This document shows, piece after piece, positions 16,933 through 25,266 of a stretch of 64,000 nt of DNA. Source of the DNA: an uncultured Opitutia bacterium (GTDB lineage: Bacteria; Verrucomicrobiota; Verrucomicrobiia; Opitutales; Opitutaceae); assembly GCA_903859715.1 (NCBI GenBank), contig CAIONS010000056.1, forward strand, positions 124,001 through 188,000, read 5' to 3'. The notes under the pieces were generated by a model. It worked only from the letters and a program-made list of their open reading frames with translations, was not told where the DNA came from and did not search any database. Positions within the stretch are counted from its first letter, which is position 1. The number at the start of each line of letters is the position of its first letter. The position numbers were made by a program, and so were the translations under genes.

Positions 16933-18006
16933 TCAGAGCGGGGCGGAGATGTCGAGCCACCCGGGATGCGCCCGGGCATGGGCGGCGATTTCGTCCAGGA
17001 TGGCGTCGGTGGAAATCGCGGGCCGCCAGTGCCAGAGGCGGGTCGCCTTGGCATGGTCGAGGATGATCCAGGGAATATCGAAGGCCCGGGGCGCAGGATC
17101 TGCCGTCACCGGATGCGGGCCGAAGCGGGCGTCACACCAGTCGGTCAGCTGGCGCAGGGATCTGGCCGAGGCGAGGCCGCCGGAAAAATTGGCGACGCGG
17201 TCGGTCGCGGGCATCGGCGGGGCGGCAAATTGCTTTTCCAACAGCGGCACGAGGTCGCGGGGATGAAGGCAATCGCGCACTTGGTGGCCGTGTCCGCCGA
17301 AACCGATGTACTTCAGGGGACGGCGATGCAGGTGGCTGTTGAGCCAGTAGGTGAAGATGCCCTGGTCGGGCCGGCCAAACTGACCCGCGCCGGCGAGCAC
17401 GCCGCAGCGGTTGATGAAGACGGGCAGTTGGAAGGTTTCGCCGTATTCCAACGCCAAGGCCTCGCTGGCGAGTTTGGTGGAGCCGTAAAGAGAGATGGGC
17501 GCCAGGGTCGCAAAGGTCTCGTCCACGCCTGCAACGGAAACGCCCGCCGGCAGCGGGGTGCCTGAAGCCACGCGGAAGGCACCGTTCACGGCGTCCACGG
17601 CGAGAGCGGCGAGCGGGGCGATGGAATAAACGCGGCTGGTACTGAGCAAAATGAAACCGGCGCGGTGCTGCTTGCAGTATTCGAGCAGGTTGACCGTCCC
17701 GCCGAGATTGTGCTCAATGAGCTGGCGGGAGCTGGTTTTTCCATCCACGCCGGCAAGGACGCTGGGGTTGGCGGCGGCATCGATCACCCAGTCGCAGGCC
17801 GGCAGGGTTTCGAGGTCGCTGGCCGCGCGGAGATCGCCATGAAAGAGCTTCACGCCCAAGGCCTTGAGCTCGGCGCGGTTGGTCTCGCTACCCGGGCGGA
17901 TGAAATTATCGAAGCCGTAAATCTGATGACCGCGCCCGGACTGAAGAAGGGCGCGCGCCAAGGTGCTGCCGACAAAGCCACACACCCCGGAGATCAGGAT
18001 TTTCAT
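16933..18006 (-). CDS. Extended SDR, CDP-paratose 2-epimerase-like sugar-nucleotide enzyme
   Basis: 357 residues from the ATG at 18006. It begins MKILISGVCGFVGST with the NAD motif at residues 7-13; FDNFIRPGSE and DAAANPSVLAG are characteristic of SDRs usually annotated as CDP-paratose 2-epimerase relatives. The catalytic pair YGSTK (Y174, K178) is intact and preceded by LLSTSRVYS. It acts on a nucleotide sugar in the cytoplasm; the actual substrate is uncertain because no CDP-sugar genes accompany it. The next gene in the transcript, the DPM1-like synthase, begins 15 bases after its stop, so it may make the sugar that synthase loads onto lipid. Confidence 0.85.
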   Translation of the reverse strand: MKILISGVCGFVGSTLARALLQSGRGHQIYGFDNFIRPGSETNRAELKALGVKLFHGDLRAASDLETLPACDWVIDAAANPSVLAGVDGKTSSRQLIEHNLGGTVNLLEYCKQHRAGFILLSTSRVYSIAPLAALAVDAVNGAFRVASGTPLPAGVSVAGVDETFATLAPISLYGSTKLASEALALEYGETFQLPVFINRCGVLAGAGQFGRPDQGIFTYWLNSHLHRRPLKYIGFGGHGHQVRDCLHPRDLVPLLEKQFAAPPMPATDRVANFSGGLASARSLRQLTDWCDARFGPHPVTADPAPRAFDIPWIILDHAKATRLWHWRPAISTDAILDEIAAHARAHPGWLDISAPL

Positions 18007-18083
18007 GGAATGAACCAAGCAGGGTAAGCCGCATGGCGGAAGGCGAAATTTGGCTAATGGGCCCGGCCAGCTCCTTCAGTCCT

Positions 18084-18635
18084 TTATTTCTTGTCTGCGG
18101 CGGCCTTCTTCTGAGCCTCTTCATAGGCCTTGCGCTGCTGTTGGCCGATCTCGAGCAGGTCGGTGACCAGCATGCGGGCCTCGCGTTCCTGCACCTCCGG
18201 GGGACCGACCGGAGCAGGCAACGGCGGGGTGGGAGCCGCTTGTGGGCTGACGTCGCTGGTCACCGGGGGTCCGCCGTTGCCGGCCTGCACGACGGTCTTG
18301 CGGAGACTGAGGGTGAATTTTTCACCATTGGCGCTGAGGGTGGCCTCATCCCGGTCGGAGTTGCAGCTCACCACGGTGACTTCGTTGACGGTTCCGCCCA
18401 CGGGAATCCAAAAGCTCTGCCGATTGCTCACACGGGTAATACTGACGAGGACCTCCTTGCCTTGGGTAATGATGCCGCCGAGCTGATAACGCGCAGCAGG
18501 CAGGGCGCCAGCTGAAGCCGCAGTACCTTGAGGCAGGAAGGGAGAGACCTTGGGTAAGTCCTGAGCAATGGACAGGGCAGGAAATGCCAGCAGGACAAGA
18601 GCAGCGCAGGATCCGGACAGCAGGGAGAGGCTCAT
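18084..18635 (-). CDS. Small exported protein of unknown function, Ala/Pro-rich C-terminus
   Basis: About 183 residues from the ATG at 18635; in-frame ATGs also exist at 18665 and 18686. The start used gives a standard signal peptide (hydrophobic SCAALVLLAFPALSIA, cleavage likely before QDLPK). A compact beta-rich core of about 80 residues follows (YQLGGIITQGKEVLVSITRV to KFTLSLRK), then a Pro/Ala linker and a charged C-terminal helix. The core recalls the homology region of GspC/PilP-type proteins, but that is a weak resemblance. It stands between the glycan SDR on the left and a divergent methyltransferase on the right. I do not recognise it. Confidence 0.7.
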   Translation of the reverse strand: MSLSLLSGSCAALVLLAFPALSIAQDLPKVSPFLPQGTAASAGALPAARYQLGGIITQGKEVLVSITRVSNRQSFWIPVGGTVNEVTVVSCNSDRDEATLSANGEKFTLSLRKTVVQAGNGGPPVTSDVSPQAAPTPPLPAPVGPPEVQEREARMLVTDLLEIGQQQRKAYEEAQKKAAADKK

Positions 18636-18947
18636 CGGCGGTAATGATGGTCGGTCGGCAGTCATAATCAATTCAATGGAAGACATATCCCTCGTCTCGC
18701 TGGAGCATCAGTCAGGATCGCGAACTAGGAAGTGAAAACGAGGGCGGAGACTCTAGACTCCCAAGCACGGTGAATGAGCCGGACTTTCTGCCGATGAACG
18801 GGTGAACGAGGAGGCGGTCAGGAAATTCTTTCTGCTTTATCGCTTGAACCCGGTGTCACTTAAAGTCCACCTCGGGCCCGGCGATTTCATAGGCGATAAA
18901 CCCGTTGAAAGCGTGGATCACGTCCGGCTAAATTGTCTCCTCTCTCT
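18636..18947. other. Divergent intergenic region
   Basis: About 310 bases separate the divergent starts of the exported-protein gene and the + strand methyltransferase. No gene or RNA is visible. It should hold promoters for both directions, and the CT-rich stretch CTCCTCTCTCT directly before the ATG at 18948 is a simple-sequence patch rather than a ribosome binding site. If the exported protein starts at 18686 instead, the gap shrinks to about 260 bases. Confidence 0.4.
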
Positions 18948-19610
18948 ATGCTAAGAGCTAATTACAAAAACGTCTGGAACGACCTTTCGCAGAGTGTGGG
19001 CAGTGCCAAAATATATGTGGGAGGCACCGAAGATGAGGCCGCCTTGGCGACGGCGACCTTGCACACCTTGAATGTTTTGCGCGCCACGGTCGGGATTCGT
19101 CCGGAAGATGAGTGCCTTGAAATTGGCTGCGGCGTGGGACGGGTGGGCCGGGGACTCGCTCCCTTGGTTCGTAAGTGGACGGGATGCGATGTTGCGCCCA
19201 ACATGGTCGCGCATACCAGGGCAAGGCTGAAGGATCTGCCCAACGTCGACGTGGTGGAGATCTCCGGCTACGACTTGAAACCAATCTCGGATCAATCCTG
19301 TGACCTCGTGTATTGCACGGTGGTTTTCATGCATCTCGATGATTGGGACCGCTACAGTTACGTGAAAGAGGCGTGGCGCGTGCTGCGTCCGGGCGGGCGT
19401 TTTTTCTGCGACAACACGAACCTGCTGACTGAGGACGGATGGGCGATTTTCGAGCAAAACCGCACGGGTTATCATCCCTTGGAACGACCGGCATTTATCA
19501 ACAAGTGCTCCACCCCCCAGGAATTGGAGGCGTATCTGCAGCATGCCGGGTTCAACCAGGTTTCCACCCGTGCCCGGCATCTCTGGGTGGATGCGTGGGG
19601 CGTCAAATAA
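18948..19610 (+). CDS. Class I SAM-dependent methyltransferase
   Basis: 220 residues from the ATG at 18948. Motif I is CLEIGCGVGRVGRGL, followed by GCDVAPNMV, the acidic motif CDLVYCTVVFMHLDDWDR, and VLRPGGRFF. It is the only + strand gene between 10.1 and 64 kb, facing the SDR gene that ends at 19659. Length and motifs fit small-molecule methyltransferases of the Methyltransf_11/25 type found in O-antigen loci. Substrate unknown. Confidence 0.88.
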   Translation: MLRANYKNVWNDLSQSVGSAKIYVGGTEDEAALATATLHTLNVLRATVGIRPEDECLEIGCGVGRVGRGLAPLVRKWTGCDVAPNMVAHTRARLKDLPNVDVVEISGYDLKPISDQSCDLVYCTVVFMHLDDWDRYSYVKEAWRVLRPGGRFFCDNTNLLTEDGWAIFEQNRTGYHPLERPAFINKCSTPQELEAYLQHAGFNQVSTRARHLWVDAWGVK

Positions 19611-19626
19611 CCGCCGGTTGGAATCG

Positions 19627-19647
19627 GGCCGCAAGGCGACTTTGGCC
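19627..19647. terminator. Imperfect hairpin between convergent genes
   Basis: GGCC-gc-AAG and CTT-t-GGCC form a short imperfect stem with a 4-base loop between the stops at 19610 and 19659. No T-run follows on either strand, so this is a weak candidate only. Confidence 0.2.
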
Positions 19648-19658
19648 GGACCCAAGGT

Positions 19659-20720
19659 TCACTTTGCCTCGCGGCGGCGCCAGGCTTCGACGATCTGCCG
19701 GATCGTCTCCTCCAGGGACTGCGTGATGTCCCACGCGGGATAGTGGGCGCGCATTTTGCGCAGGTCGCTGTAATAGCAGATGTGGTCGCCGATGCGGTTC
19801 TGGTCGACGTAGGTGAAGACCTGCGGCCGGCCGGTGAATTTCTCGGTGAGCTTGAAGGCCTCGAGAATGGACGTGCTGTTGGCCTTGCCGCCGCCGAGAT
19901 TGTAGACCTCGCCGGCGCGCGGCGCGGCGACAAACGCCGCCATGAAACGGGCGACATCGAGGGAGTGGATGTTGTCCCGCACCTGCTTGCCCTTGTAGCC
20001 GAAAACCTTGTATTCCCGGCCCTCAAGATTGCATTTCACGAGGTAACTCAGGAAGCCGTGGAGCTCGACGCCGGTGTGGTTGGGGCCCGTGAGACAGCCA
20101 CCGCGGAGGCAGCAGCAGGGGAGATTGAAATACCGGCCGTACTCCTGGACCATCACATCGGCGGCGACTTTTGACGCGCCAAAGAGCGAGTGTTTGGACT
20201 GGTCGATGGTGAAGGTTTCGGCGATGCCGTGCTCGTAGGCGGGATCGGCGTAATCCCAGCGCGTCGCGAGTTCCTGCAGCGCAATACGGTTGGGCGCGTC
20301 GCCGTAGACCTTGTTCGTGCTCATGTGCACGAACGGCGACTCGGGCGCGGCTTGGCGCACGGCCTCGAGCAGGTTGAGGGTACCGACGGCGTTGGTGTCG
20401 AAGTCGTCGAACGGGATGGCGGCGGCGCGATCGTGGCTGGGCTGCGCGGCGGTGTGGACGATGACGTCGGGCTTCACGGACTTGACCAGCGCGAGCACGC
20501 CGGGGCGGTCGCGGATATCGAGTTCATGATGGACGAAACCCGGCAGCTCCTTGAGCAGGCGCTGCTGGTTCCAGCGGGTGTCGCCCTGCGGGCCAAAAAA
20601 GACAGCGCGCTGGTTGTTGTCCACGCCGTGCACCGTGTAGCCGAGCTCGCGGGCAAAATAGACGCAGACTTCCGAGCCGATGAGGCCGGAGGAACCGGTG
20701 ACGAGGAGGGTCTTGGACAT
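19659..20720 (-). CDS. Extended SDR, CDP-paratose/CDP-tyvelose 2-epimerase-like, with Phe at the catalytic Tyr position
   Basis: 353 residues from the ATG at 20720. It has the NAD motif GSSGLIG (9-15), STNKVYGD (134-141), [16 protein letters not shown] and [18 protein letters not shown], which align by eye with RfbE-type CDP-paratose 2-epimerases. Where those have YGCSK this protein has FGASK (F180, K184), so the catalytic tyrosine is phenylalanine. I recall the same HSLFGASK string in many homologues, so it is probably a family trait rather than a mutation. RfbE-type enzymes interconvert C2 epimers of CDP-linked dideoxy sugars; without CDP-sugar partner genes the substrate here is open. Confidence 0.88.
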   Translation of the reverse strand: MSKTLLVTGSSGLIGSEVCVYFARELGYTVHGVDNNQRAVFFGPQGDTRWNQQRLLKELPGFVHHELDIRDRPGVLALVKSVKPDVIVHTAAQPSHDRAAAIPFDDFDTNAVGTLNLLEAVRQAAPESPFVHMSTNKVYGDAPNRIALQELATRWDYADPAYEHGIAETFTIDQSKHSLFGASKVAADVMVQEYGRYFNLPCCCLRGGCLTGPNHTGVELHGFLSYLVKCNLEGREYKVFGYKGKQVRDNIHSLDVARFMAAFVAAPRAGEVYNLGGGKANSTSILEAFKLTEKFTGRPQVFTYVDQNRIGDHICYYSDLRKMRAHYPAWDITQSLEETIRQIVEAWRRREAK

Positions 20721-20754
20721 GGCGGGTTGGGACGAGGGAACCGAGGGTAAGCAA

Positions 20755-22449
20755 TCAGGGAAAGGGAGTGGCCGCTGGCTTTCCAGCCGATTTCTCCGCT
20801 GCAGAGGAAGGAGCCGGCGAGGCCTGAGGACGCGCAACCAGCCAAAGCGCAAAGCCGATGAGTAGGCCTGAGAACAGCAGAAGGGAGATCATGCCAAGCT
20901 GGAGGGGCGACGAACCGAAATAGGGCAGCCACGTCAGAGTGAAATCAATGAGGTGCCACCCCAGCAACGTCCAGGCGATCCAGCCTGGCAGGCTCAAAAT
21001 CAAAATGATCGCGAGCAGGAAGAGCGATAGCATCATCGCATAGGAACTGGAGTGGATGATCGTCGATGCCGGAATGAAGATAGCCAGTGCCCAGAAGGCG
21101 AGTGTCAGCACCGTCCAGCCGAGGAACAGCCCTTGAAGCTCCAACTGCGCGGGAATCCGGCGTCGAAGCAGCCAGACGCCGGGAACGAGTATCCAAGCGA
21201 AGTTCAGGATGCCGAGGCTCCGGAAAACATAGAAAAATTCGTCTACCCGCCGTTGTCGAATGGGTGTGGTGAAGAGATCAAGCGCCGAGCCATAGGAGCC
21301 ATTGAACAGGGTGCCGAAGTTGGCGCGCTTGTTGGCGAGCAGTGTTTCGCGCGACAATGCACCGTAGGAATCGCGAACAGCCTCGAGGGTTCCGCGGGAA
21401 TCAATCGGGACCACTCCGGCGAGGTGCCATTTCAACAGGCGGTTGGCCGGAGGGTCGTAGAGCTTCTGGTAGGCCGTCCAAGGCAGTGCCAGCAGGCCGA
21501 AGACGGCGGCGGCGATCAGGCAGTTTTTCCAACCGGGAAAATAGCGTGGCAGCAGGAGTATGAGCGCAAGGGTCACGAGGGAGAACGCGACCGCTCCGTG
21601 GGCCAGCCAGCCGAGCGCGGCGGCCGCGGCGGCCAGTCCGGCGATCCTGGGGGAGCGGGGCGCGGAACAGTCGAGCAGCAGCACTGCCGCCATCAAGACG
21701 AACCCTCCCGCCAGCAACTTGGGCCAGACATACGTGCCGTTGAACAGCAGGAAGCCCGAGGCGGCGGCGAGCAAGACGGCGATGGCGGACCGGCGGCGAC
21801 CCAGCTTCAGCGCCTGACAAAGCAGCCAGGCGGCCGGCAGCCAAAACAATTGGGCCAGCGTGCCCAGACACTGATAACCCAAGCCGTCGGGCAGATGGAC
21901 CAGCGCGAGCCACGGGCGGACCAAAAGATAGAGTCCGACCTGGAGCGGCGGTCGGTCACTGCTCAGCCAGCCCGCTTCCGGCAGAAACGGTTTCAATGGT
22001 TCACCCGCATACAGCCGGTCCCCCAGCATCTTGGGCAGATTGGCATCCATCGGAAACTCGTAGAGAAAGCGGAAGCTGGATTGCCATTCAGGGTCGCGCC
22101 CGAGTTGCGGCAAGTAGAGCAGGGCGAGGTAAAACAGCCCGATCGCAAATCCGAGCAACGCGGGGAGCGCGAGTCCGGTTGGCGCGATGGTCCGTTTCAG
22201 CCGGGACCGGGACTGCACAAGGTAAAGGCCCAGTCCGATCTCGATCAGAAATGAAACAGCTTGGCCGAAGACGGGGTGCAGGAAAAATCCGAAGAAAACA
22301 GCGTAGCCAATCAGCCCGGTAAAAACCAAGGGAGCGGTCAGCAGCACCCGCTCATCCTGCCAGCCGCGCCGGACCAACCAGAGATGGGTGGCGGCCACTG
22401 GGATCGCAATAAGTGCGAAAATAAAAATCCAAATAACGAGCAGCAGCAT
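20755..22449 (-). CDS. Polytopic membrane protein, GT-C-like, function unknown
   Basis: 564 residues from the ATG at 22449, with about a dozen hydrophobic segments spread over the whole length and only a short charged C-terminal tail rich in Ala and Pro. A large hydrophilic loop after the fourth or fifth segment contains [20 protein letters not shown] and [13 protein letters not shown], a DRPP pattern often seen in loop 1/2 of bacterial GT-C-like proteins. There is no C-terminal beta domain. It starts 5 bases past the stop of the next membrane protein (22454), so both are cotranscribed. Likely a polyprenyl-phosphate-sugar-dependent glycosyltransferase, on build and context only. Confidence 0.75.
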   Translation of the reverse strand: MLLLVIWIFIFALIAIPVAATHLWLVRRGWQDERVLLTAPLVFTGLIGYAVFFGFFLHPVFGQAVSFLIEIGLGLYLVQSRSRLKRTIAPTGLALPALLGFAIGLFYLALLYLPQLGRDPEWQSSFRFLYEFPMDANLPKMLGDRLYAGEPLKPFLPEAGWLSSDRPPLQVGLYLLVRPWLALVHLPDGLGYQCLGTLAQLFWLPAAWLLCQALKLGRRRSAIAVLLAAASGFLLFNGTYVWPKLLAGGFVLMAAVLLLDCSAPRSPRIAGLAAAAAALGWLAHGAVAFSLVTLALILLLPRYFPGWKNCLIAAAVFGLLALPWTAYQKLYDPPANRLLKWHLAGVVPIDSRGTLEAVRDSYGALSRETLLANKRANFGTLFNGSYGSALDLFTTPIRQRRVDEFFYVFRSLGILNFAWILVPGVWLLRRRIPAQLELQGLFLGWTVLTLAFWALAIFIPASTIIHSSSYAMMLSLFLLAIILILSLPGWIAWTLLGWHLIDFTLTWLPYFGSSPLQLGMISLLLFSGLLIGFALWLVARPQASPAPSSAAEKSAGKPAATPFP

Positions 22450-22453
22450 CGAA

Positions 22454-24241
22454 TCAAGGGCGGGGGCGCCGCAGTTGTGGGAGTGCGCCGCAGGCGAGCA
22501 GGGTGAGGCCGGCTGCAATCACCAGGAAGTGATACTTCAGCAGTTTCTCCGCAACCCAGGTAAGCCGGCCAACGTCGACGGGCTCGGTGAAGGCAAACCA
22601 AGTCCCGGAGTCGGCTGCGGTAACCTCCAGCCACCATTCACCGGCGGGGCGAAAGACACTGACGTTTTTCCAGTAGTTGCCGGGAGCAGAGTCAGGCTCA
22701 ACCAGGACAGTGCCAGCCGCACTCCTAACGACCAGTTGTCCTTGGTAACCAGGCCGTCCGAGATCGCCGGCAATCCGGAAACGCAGGACCGGCAACGTGC
22801 CTGCAGACTGGGGTGCGCTGCGCCAGTGGAAGGGCAGCGCATGGGCCGGTAGCGACCAGGTGCTGAGGGCGATCGGACGGATGGCGGCGGGCGCGGTGGC
22901 TGGAAGAATAGTGGGCGCGCCATTCGACACCGGGATCGAGCGCCGCACACTGGGCGGCATGATCGCTTGGATGGCGGGCGAAGCCAGCCGCTGGACCAGC
23001 GTTCCGCCGTCCGGATACGGCACATCGCCCCACGGTTGGTTGAGCAAATGGGCCGGATCGCGGGTCCGCAGGAAATCACGCACGTGTCCCTCCTGCCGCT
23101 GATGGCGGGAAATATCCGGCTCGACGTTATCGCGCCACATCATGCAACTCTGCTGGATCAGGCCGGCCGCGACGGCGGCCAGCCAGACCGCCGCAAGCCA
23201 GCGTCTCACCCGGCCGGAAAATTCCCGCGCCAGAAAAATCCAGCCAAGGGCGAGGTTAACGGTCAGCAGGTCGAGATAGCGTGGGGCAAGGATCGTGCCG
23301 CCGCCGCCGCGGGCGGCGGCAAGGGCGAGACATTGCAGCAGGAGCCAGATCTGCAGGCCGAGCAGGATGGCGTCGTCCGCCGACGTGGCCTGGCTTCGGA
23401 TGCGGCGCACGAGAAAAATCACCGCGGGGGCAAACAGCACCAAGGCCCAGGGGAACAACGTGGAGCCGGGCCAGGCGAGCAACTCGAGAAACGCCCCGGC
23501 GAATTGCCCGGGCCCGCGCGCATGGAGCACCGCATGGCCGGGCACCTCGTATTTTAGCAACCAGCCGGCGATGCAGGAAACCAGGGCCAGCCCGGCGGTG
23601 GTGATTTGCTGGGCCGACCAGCGGCGCTCGCGCACGAGGCGGTGGCCGAGCACCGCGAGGATGGCCGCGCCGGATAAAAATCCCGAGGCCATGGTAATCA
23701 CGGCGAGCCCCCCCGACAATTGTCCAACGGCCCAACGCCCGCCAAAACGGTCGCCCTCCAGGGTCAGCCAGACATGGCCGAGCGAAAACAACAGCAGGAA
23801 GTAAAACTGCACCTGGAAGCCGCAGAGGGTGTTTTCCCAGGAAAACGGCAGGGTGAACAACAGCACGAGCAGGGCGGCAAACAGCCCGAGCCAGATGCCA
23901 GCCAGCCAGCGGCGCGCGAGGAGGAGGAGCAGCAGCGCGCAGAGCGTGTGGACCGCGGCATTGGCGGTGGTCTCCAGGAAACAATCCCACTGGCCGTTGG
24001 CGATGAAGAGGCCGAGGGAGTAGAGCTTGGTGGTGACCAGCCGGTGTTCGTTGTGGGGTTGGAAAACATCGCGGATGTGCCAGCCGCCCTCGAGCCACGG
24101 GCGCAGCACATTCTCGCTCTGGGCATCCCATTGATCCCACGTCGGCAGGTCGCTGCCTCCGACGTCGATGAACCAGAGCTTGGCGCCGAAAATCAGCAGG
24201 CAGAATCCCAACATCATCAGCCACGGAGGATGGGGTTTCAT
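22454..24241 (-). CDS. Polytopic membrane protein with periplasmic C-terminal domain and final helix
   Basis: 595 residues from the ATG at 24241, which overlaps the stop of the upstream methyltransferase as ATGA. After one N-terminal helix there is a loop with LPTWDQWDAQSENVLRPWLEG and PHNEHRL, then about ten helices, then a soluble region of about 150 residues (beta-type, with GPDS-like turns and WWLEVTAADSGTWFAF) and a last hydrophobic segment (FLVIAAGLTLLACGA). The WDQWD...E and NEHR elements in the first loop are typical of a family of bacterial membrane proteins thought to be glycosyltransferases. Function not established. Confidence 0.75.
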   Translation of the reverse strand: MKPHPPWLMMLGFCLLIFGAKLWFIDVGGSDLPTWDQWDAQSENVLRPWLEGGWHIRDVFQPHNEHRLVTTKLYSLGLFIANGQWDCFLETTANAAVHTLCALLLLLLARRWLAGIWLGLFAALLVLLFTLPFSWENTLCGFQVQFYFLLLFSLGHVWLTLEGDRFGGRWAVGQLSGGLAVITMASGFLSGAAILAVLGHRLVRERRWSAQQITTAGLALVSCIAGWLLKYEVPGHAVLHARGPGQFAGAFLELLAWPGSTLFPWALVLFAPAVIFLVRRIRSQATSADDAILLGLQIWLLLQCLALAAARGGGGTILAPRYLDLLTVNLALGWIFLAREFSGRVRRWLAAVWLAAVAAGLIQQSCMMWRDNVEPDISRHQRQEGHVRDFLRTRDPAHLLNQPWGDVPYPDGGTLVQRLASPAIQAIMPPSVRRSIPVSNGAPTILPATAPAAIRPIALSTWSLPAHALPFHWRSAPQSAGTLPVLRFRIAGDLGRPGYQGQLVVRSAAGTVLVEPDSAPGNYWKNVSVFRPAGEWWLEVTAADSGTWFAFTEPVDVGRLTWVAEKLLKYHFLVIAAGLTLLACGALPQLRRPRP

Positions 24242-25251
24242 ACCTCGCAGAGGGCGAACAAATGGTAGGAAAGCGGTAGGCCGTCCGTAGAAGCCAGGGG
24301 GTGGCAACCGTAATCGAGGATTTCCACCGTACGGAAGTGACGCTGCAGTAGCGGAAGCAGATTGAAGCGCGTGAAAAAATTACGATGATCGCCCTCCAGC
24401 ATGTGCCATGGGGTGACGAGCCGGCTGGCGAGGAAGGGGAGCATCTCAAGGTTCGGCACCGAGAAAAGTGCATGCCGGCGGGTCACGCGGGCCATTTCAG
24501 CCAGAAAGGGATCAGGCTCACGGATGTGCTCGAGCACCTCGATCGCGATGGCAGCGTCGAATTCGCGGTCGGCGGCGGGCAGGCGGTACTGCGACCAGGG
24601 CAACGCAGGTTGCCGGATGATGCGATGCGGGCGGCTGCGGAGGGCGAGCTCATGCACGCAGTCCAAGCTGGTCTCGCAGCCGATCCACGAGAAACCCCGA
24701 GAGCGCAGGGGCTCGCAGTAGGCGCCAATGCCGCAGCCGACATCGAGGAGACTGATCCGGGCGGGCAGGTAATCGGCAATCAGTTCGACGCAGTCAGGGC
24801 TCGCCTGTTCGGCGGGCAGGCCGGAACAATACATGTGTTCGCGGTGCAGCATGCCGGTCTGCTGTGGATTGCAAAGGTGGCCATAGGGCGCGCCAGTGTG
24901 GTCATTTGGCAGTATCTGGATATGGATGCCGGCGAGCGGAGTACTGGTGCCATCGGTGAATTCGACCCGCACCTCGATGCCGACGACCGCCGGCGGCGGC
25001 CCGGCCGGATCGTACACTGCGAGCAGCCGGAAACCGGTGCGAACCTCGGACGAAAGTTGATTCGCGAGGGCGACATCCGCGCGGGGATAGAGCTGCGTGG
25101 TGGAGCCGATCTCGCCATTGGGCGCATGCACGGAGATGCGCTTGATCTTGTCGTGACGGTAACCGGCGTAGACCCAGCCTTTGACGGGGATCCGCTGCCG
25201 GTAATGAAAATCGCCCTCGCGGGGCTGATCGACGACACTCGCGATTTGCAT
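24238..25251 (-). CDS. SAM-dependent methyltransferase with N-terminal GWV beta module
   Basis: 337 residues in two parts. Residues 1-120 are a beta-sandwich-like module starting at PVKGWVYAGYRHDKIKRISV, related in pattern to modules in the giant glycosyltransferases of this window (see the finding on this module). The C-terminal part is a class I methyltransferase with motif I LLDVGCGIGAY (near residue 173), GCETSLDCV and FDAAIAIEVLEHIREPDPF. It lies between the 1,220-residue glycosyltransferase (15 bases upstream in the transcript) and a membrane protein it overlaps by 4 bases, so it is translationally coupled to the latter. A role in methylating a chain end or sugar is plausible. Confidence 0.87.
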   Translation of the reverse strand: MQIASVVDQPREGDFHYRQRIPVKGWVYAGYRHDKIKRISVHAPNGEIGSTTQLYPRADVALANQLSSEVRTGFRLLAVYDPAGPPPAVVGIEVRVEFTDGTSTPLAGIHIQILPNDHTGAPYGHLCNPQQTGMLHREHMYCSGLPAEQASPDCVELIADYLPARISLLDVGCGIGAYCEPLRSRGFSWIGCETSLDCVHELALRSRPHRIIRQPALPWSQYRLPAADREFDAAIAIEVLEHIREPDPFLAEMARVTRRHALFSVPNLEMLPFLASRLVTPWHMLEGDHRNFFTRFNLLPLLQRHFRTVEILDYGCHPLASTDGLPLSYHLFALCEV

Positions 25252-25266
25252 GCAGGGGAACGCGGC

